From Streptacidiphilus fuscans (GTDB taxonomy: Bacteria; Actinomycetota; Actinomycetes; Streptomycetales; Streptomycetaceae), in NCBI RefSeq assembly GCF_015690355.1, contig NZ_JADPRT010000004.1, positions 396,301 through 460,300 on the forward strand: a stretch of 64,000 nucleotides of DNA, written 5' to 3'. The notes under the pieces were generated by a model. The model saw only the letters and a program-made list of their open reading frames with translations, had not been told where the DNA came from and searched no databases. Below are positions 61,382-64,000 of this stretch, one piece after another. The position numbers and the translations under genes are program-made. Every line of letters starts with the position of its first letter. Within the stretch, counting starts at the first letter, position 1.

Positions 61382-61765
61382 ATGACTGCCACGACTGCGA
61401 AGCACCCTGGGAAGAGCGCCGAGGAGGAGGTCTGCGTCCAGTTCGCCGGATGCCGACCCGAGGACGCCGAAGCGGTGATGACCGCGCTGGAAACGGCCTT
61501 CCCGCCTGAGCCCACCGCCGGCCACGTCCGGCCCGAGGGATCCCGCCCGGCCTCGAACGTCTGGTCGTTGCTGCTGGACACCGGCGGACGCCACGGTACG
61601 CACCTCGCCCCGGTCCACCTCGACGGCGAGGTCTCCGCCGACCTGATCGGCGCGGCGGACTCGGTGCACCGCGTCCGCGAGGCGCTGGAGGAGGCCGTCC
61701 ACGTCCAGGACCGCGGCGTCGTACCCGGCGAGCACGAGCTGGAGTTGCGGCTGTTGCTCACCTGA
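61382..61765 (+). CDS. Hypothetical protein
   Basis: 127 residues, ATG 61382. It has a mixed alpha/beta look: EEEVCVQFAGCRPEDAEAVM, VWSLLLDTGG, SADLIGAADSVHRVREALE and ELELRLLLT. No membrane segment or known motif. It lies 29 bases upstream of the phosphoribosyltransferase gene, so probably in its operon. It is divergent from the MFS exporter. Confidence 0.6.
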   Translation: MTATTAKHPGKSAEEEVCVQFAGCRPEDAEAVMTALETAFPPEPTAGHVRPEGSRPASNVWSLLLDTGGRHGTHLAPVHLDGEVSADLIGAADSVHRVREALEEAVHVQDRGVVPGEHELELRLLLT

Positions 61766-61794
61766 CCTGACCTGTTCTGACATCTCGGCTGACC

Positions 61795-62427
61795 ATGCGA
61801 TTCAGGGACCGGATCGACGCAGGCAGACAGCTCGCCGAACGCCTGCTGGACCGTGGCGTGGCGGACCTGCCCGACCCCCTGCTGCTCGGCCTCGCCCGGG
61901 GCGGCGTGCCGGTCGCCGAGCGGGTCGGCGTCGCCCTGGACTGGCCGTGGGACGTCCTGGTCGTCCGCAAGATCGGCGCGCCGGGCTGGCCGGAGGTCGG
62001 AGTCGGCGCGCTGGCGGGCGACGACCCTCCCCTGTTCGACGACGCCTCGCTGGCCACGCTCGGCCTGACCCCGGCCGAGCTCGCCCCCGACGTCGCTCGC
62101 GAACGCGCCGAACTCCACCGCAGGGCGCTTCGCTATCGCGGTGACCGGCCGGCCCCTGTCATCTGTGACCGGGCGGTGGTCGTCGTCGACGACGGGCTCG
62201 CGACGGGCATCACCGCTCGCGCGGCGTGCACGCACCTGCGCGCAGCGAAGCCCGCGCGGCTGCTGGTCGCGGTCCCGGTCGCTGCGCGGGAGGCGATCGG
62301 CGTCGTGGGACGCGTGTGCGACGAGGTGATCTGCGTCGAAGTCCCGCGCTTCTTCGGCGCGGTGGGGGAGTGGTACCAGGATTTCCACCAACTGACGGAC
62401 GAGGACGTGCTCCACGCGTTGCGTTAG
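61795..62427 (+). CDS. Phosphoribosyltransferase family protein
   Basis: 210 residues, ATG 61795. RFRDRIDAGRQLAERL, LLLGLARGGVPVAERVG, LVVRKIGAPGWPEVGVGALA and the PRPP-binding loop VVVVDDGLATGITARAA are the features of the stand-alone PRTase group often found near stress genes or fused to dienelactone hydrolase domains. It likely binds PRPP; the acceptor is unknown. Confidence 0.88.
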   Translation: MRFRDRIDAGRQLAERLLDRGVADLPDPLLLGLARGGVPVAERVGVALDWPWDVLVVRKIGAPGWPEVGVGALAGDDPPLFDDASLATLGLTPAELAPDVARERAELHRRALRYRGDRPAPVICDRAVVVVDDGLATGITARAACTHLRAAKPARLLVAVPVAAREAIGVVGRVCDEVICVEVPRFFGAVGEWYQDFHQLTDEDVLHALR

Positions 62428-62469
62428 TTCCCCGCGCCCCTGAAGCGGGTGCAACTCCCTGCGGTAGCT
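62428..62469. repeat. Dispersed intergenic repeat, copy 4 (degenerate)
   Basis: TTCCCCGCGCCCCTGAAGCG followed by GTGCAACTCCCTGCGGTAGC, directly after the phosphoribosyltransferase stop. It matches the copies at 81-113 and 10288-10416. Confidence 0.55.
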
Positions 62470-62589
62470 CACAGAAATGTCCAACTTGTCCGCAGCCGCA
62501 AGCCCACTCAGCCAACGCTCAGCAGGCTGTCGCAGAGTTGTGACGCTCGTGACCCCCAACTCGGGACTGAGGCCCTGACCTCGCGCCTT

Positions 62590-62600
62590 AGGGTTGGTCC
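62590..62600 (+). promoter_or_regulatory. Probable leaderless promoter of the penicillin-binding protein
   Basis: TAGGGT at 62590-62595 is a good -10 element placed five bases before the GTG at 62601, so the transcript would begin at or beside the start codon. No ribosome site is present, consistent with leaderless translation. Confidence 0.45.
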
Positions 62601-64000
62601 GTGGCAGCGAAGCGATCTCCCCTCTCCGGTACGTCCCCGCGCGAATCCCGCGGCCCGGGACACAAGGCCTTGCTCGGTGTTCAGCTCGTCGGCGCCTCCG
62701 CGCTCGCCGGCGCGATCGTCGCGGGGATCGCGTTGCCCGCCGTCGGTGGGGTGGGGCTGTCGGCCAAGGCCGCTGCGAACGACTTCAACAACCTTCCCGG
62801 CGACCTCGTCGTCCCGACGCTCTCGCAGGCGTCGACGATCTACGACGCCAACGGCGGCGTCATCGCGACCGTGTACTCGCGTGACCGCACGTCCGTGCTG
62901 CTCAGCCAGATCGCCCCGGTGATGCAGAACGCGCTGGTCGACATCGAGGACCACCGCTTTTACCAGCACGGCGCCATCGACCTCCAGGGCACGCTCCGCG
63001 CGCTCCTCAAGGACAGCAGCAGCGGCGGCGTCTCCCAGGGTGGATCGACGCTGACCCAGCAGTACGTGAAGAACGTCTTCATCGAGGAGGCCGGCGACAG
63101 CGCGGCCGGTGTCGCCGAGGCGACCCGGCAGACCGCCGGGCGCAAGATCCAGGAGCTGAAGTACGCGATCGAGCTGGAGCAGAAGCTCAGCAAGCAGCAG
63201 ATCCTGGACAACTACCTGAACATCACCTACTTCGGTGGCGGCGCCTACGGCGTCGAGGCCGCGGCGGAGCTGTACTTCAGCAAGCACGCGAGCCAGCTGA
63301 CGCTGCCCGAGGCGGCGCTCCTCGCCGGGCTGGTGCAGTCGCCGTCCGCCTACGACCCGGTGCAGAACCCGGCGTCGGCGTTGACCCGCCGCAACGAGGT
63401 GCTGGACGCGATGGCCAGCTACGGGAGCATCTCCACCGCCCAGGCGGTCCAGGCCAAGGCCCAGCCGCTCGGCCTGAAGGTGACCACGCCGAAGACCGGC
63501 TGCATCGCCGCCAAGGCGGGCGACGAGTTCTTCTGCAACTACGTCGAGCACGTGCTGCTGGACGACCCCGCGTTCGGCGCGACGTCGGAGGCGCGGCAGG
63601 CGCTGTTCGACCAGGGTGGGTTGAAGATCCACACCACGCTGAACCCGCAGGACCAGGCCGCCGAAGAGCAGGCCATGCAGAACCACATCTACTCCAGCGA
63701 CAAGGCGGTCGCGGTCTCCAGCATGGTGCAGCCCGGCAGCGGGCAGATCCTGGCGATGGCGCAGAGCCGTCCGTTCGGCACCGGCACCAACCAGACCGAG
63801 ATCAACTACAACGTCGACGCCATGCACGGTGGCGGCGAGGGCTTCCAGACCGGATCGGTCTTCAAGGCCGTCACCGCGGCGACCGCGCTCTCCCAGGGCA
63901 TTCCGCTCAGCTACCCGATCAACTCGCCCGCCTCCGCGGACTATCCGGCGATGACCGACTGCGACGGCGTGGTCCACCCGGCCGTCCCCGGCGACCAGAA
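62601..64000 (+). CDS. Class A penicillin-binding protein (partial, runs off the window)
   Basis: At least 466 residues from GTG 62601; the 3' end lies outside. One N-terminal membrane helix (VGASALAGAIVAGIALPAV) follows a basic cytoplasmic segment. The glycosyltransferase domain has EDHRFYQHGAID with the catalytic Glu near 116, GGSTLTQQYVKN, RKIQELKYAIELE and YLNITYFGGGAYGVEAAA. The transpeptidase domain starts after about residue 350 and includes GSVFK with the nucleophile Ser419. The later SxN and KTG motifs are beyond the edge. It makes and cross-links peptidoglycan. A Cys pair (GCIA, FFCN) lies in the linker. Confidence 0.94.
   Translation, partial: MAAKRSPLSGTSPRESRGPGHKALLGVQLVGASALAGAIVAGIALPAVGGVGLSAKAAANDFNNLPGDLVVPTLSQASTIYDANGGVIATVYSRDRTSVLLSQIAPVMQNALVDIEDHRFYQHGAIDLQGTLRALLKDSSSGGVSQGGSTLTQQYVKNVFIEEAGDSAAGVAEATRQTAGRKIQELKYAIELEQKLSKQQILDNYLNITYFGGGAYGVEAAAELYFSKHASQLTLPEAALLAGLVQSPSAYDPVQNPASALTRRNEVLDAMASYGSISTAQAVQAKAQPLGLKVTTPKTGCIAAKAGDEFFCNYVEHVLLDDPAFGATSEARQALFDQGGLKIHTTLNPQDQAAEEQAMQNHIYSSDKAVAVSSMVQPGSGQILAMAQSRPFGTGTNQTEINYNVDAMHGGGEGFQTGSVFKAVTAATALSQGIPLSYPINSPASADYPAMTDCDGVVHPAVPGDQ

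Overview
The window is very GC-rich (about 70% or more by eye) and reads as chromosome from a streptomycete-type actinomycete (Streptomyces, Kitasatospora or Streptacidiphilus-like). The grounds are heavy use of GTG starts, many leaderless or ATGA/GTGA-coupled genes, actinobacterial families (SAV_915, Rv1733c, DUF2252, bL37, ECF42 with a DGPF partner, DUF2254) and copies of an intergenic repeat common in streptomycetes. The genus is inferred. The first 80 bases are G/C homopolymers typical of a poor contig end, and the last gene runs off the right edge.

Layout. 0.1-1.5 kb: stress-type small genes. 1.5-10.1 kb: a complete potassium system, kdpFABC-kdpDE, behind a structured leader with an intrinsic terminator. 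10.1-16.9 kb: intergenic repeats, a short-chain dehydrogenase, ribosomal protein bL37, dodecin, a glyoxalase-fold protein, a SAV_915 protein with a diaminopimelate decarboxylase, and a two-part membrane protein. 17-20.6 kb: a KimA-like potassium importer and a DUF2254 membrane protein. 20.7-23.6 kb: an orphan winged-helix regulator divergent from a cyclodipeptide synthase and a cytochrome P450 that closely resemble the Mycobacterium tuberculosis mycocyclosin pair (Rv2275 and CYP121). 23.7-29 kb: secreted and membrane proteins (HtpX, YihY, AspT-type). 29-38.5 kb: lipid and glycerol-phosphate genes, including two diacylglycerol-kinase-family proteins, an alkyl-DHAP-synthase-like flavoprotein, GlpD and a tightly overlapped DUF2252-kinase-PAP2 operon.

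38.5-41.1 kb is a scar of an integrative conjugative element (truncated FtsK-type translocase, decayed GntR regulator) next to two low-GC secreted-protein genes. 41.3-57.2 kb holds housekeeping and envelope genes: rhomboid-like, GH15, a HypB homologue with degenerate nucleotide motifs, a PDZ serine protease, a ferritin-like protein, an amidase, an F420 oxidoreductase, a secreted sphingomyelinase-like enzyme and two secreted phosphoesterases. 57.2-64 kb carries a DGPF/ECF42 sigma pair overlapping a drug exporter on the other strand, a phosphoribosyltransferase and the start of a class A penicillin-binding protein.

Most notable are the mycocyclosin-type pair with a PHO-box-like sequence upstream, the structured kdp leader, the HypB-like pseudo-GTPase, and a secreted protein with a possible pore-forming fold.
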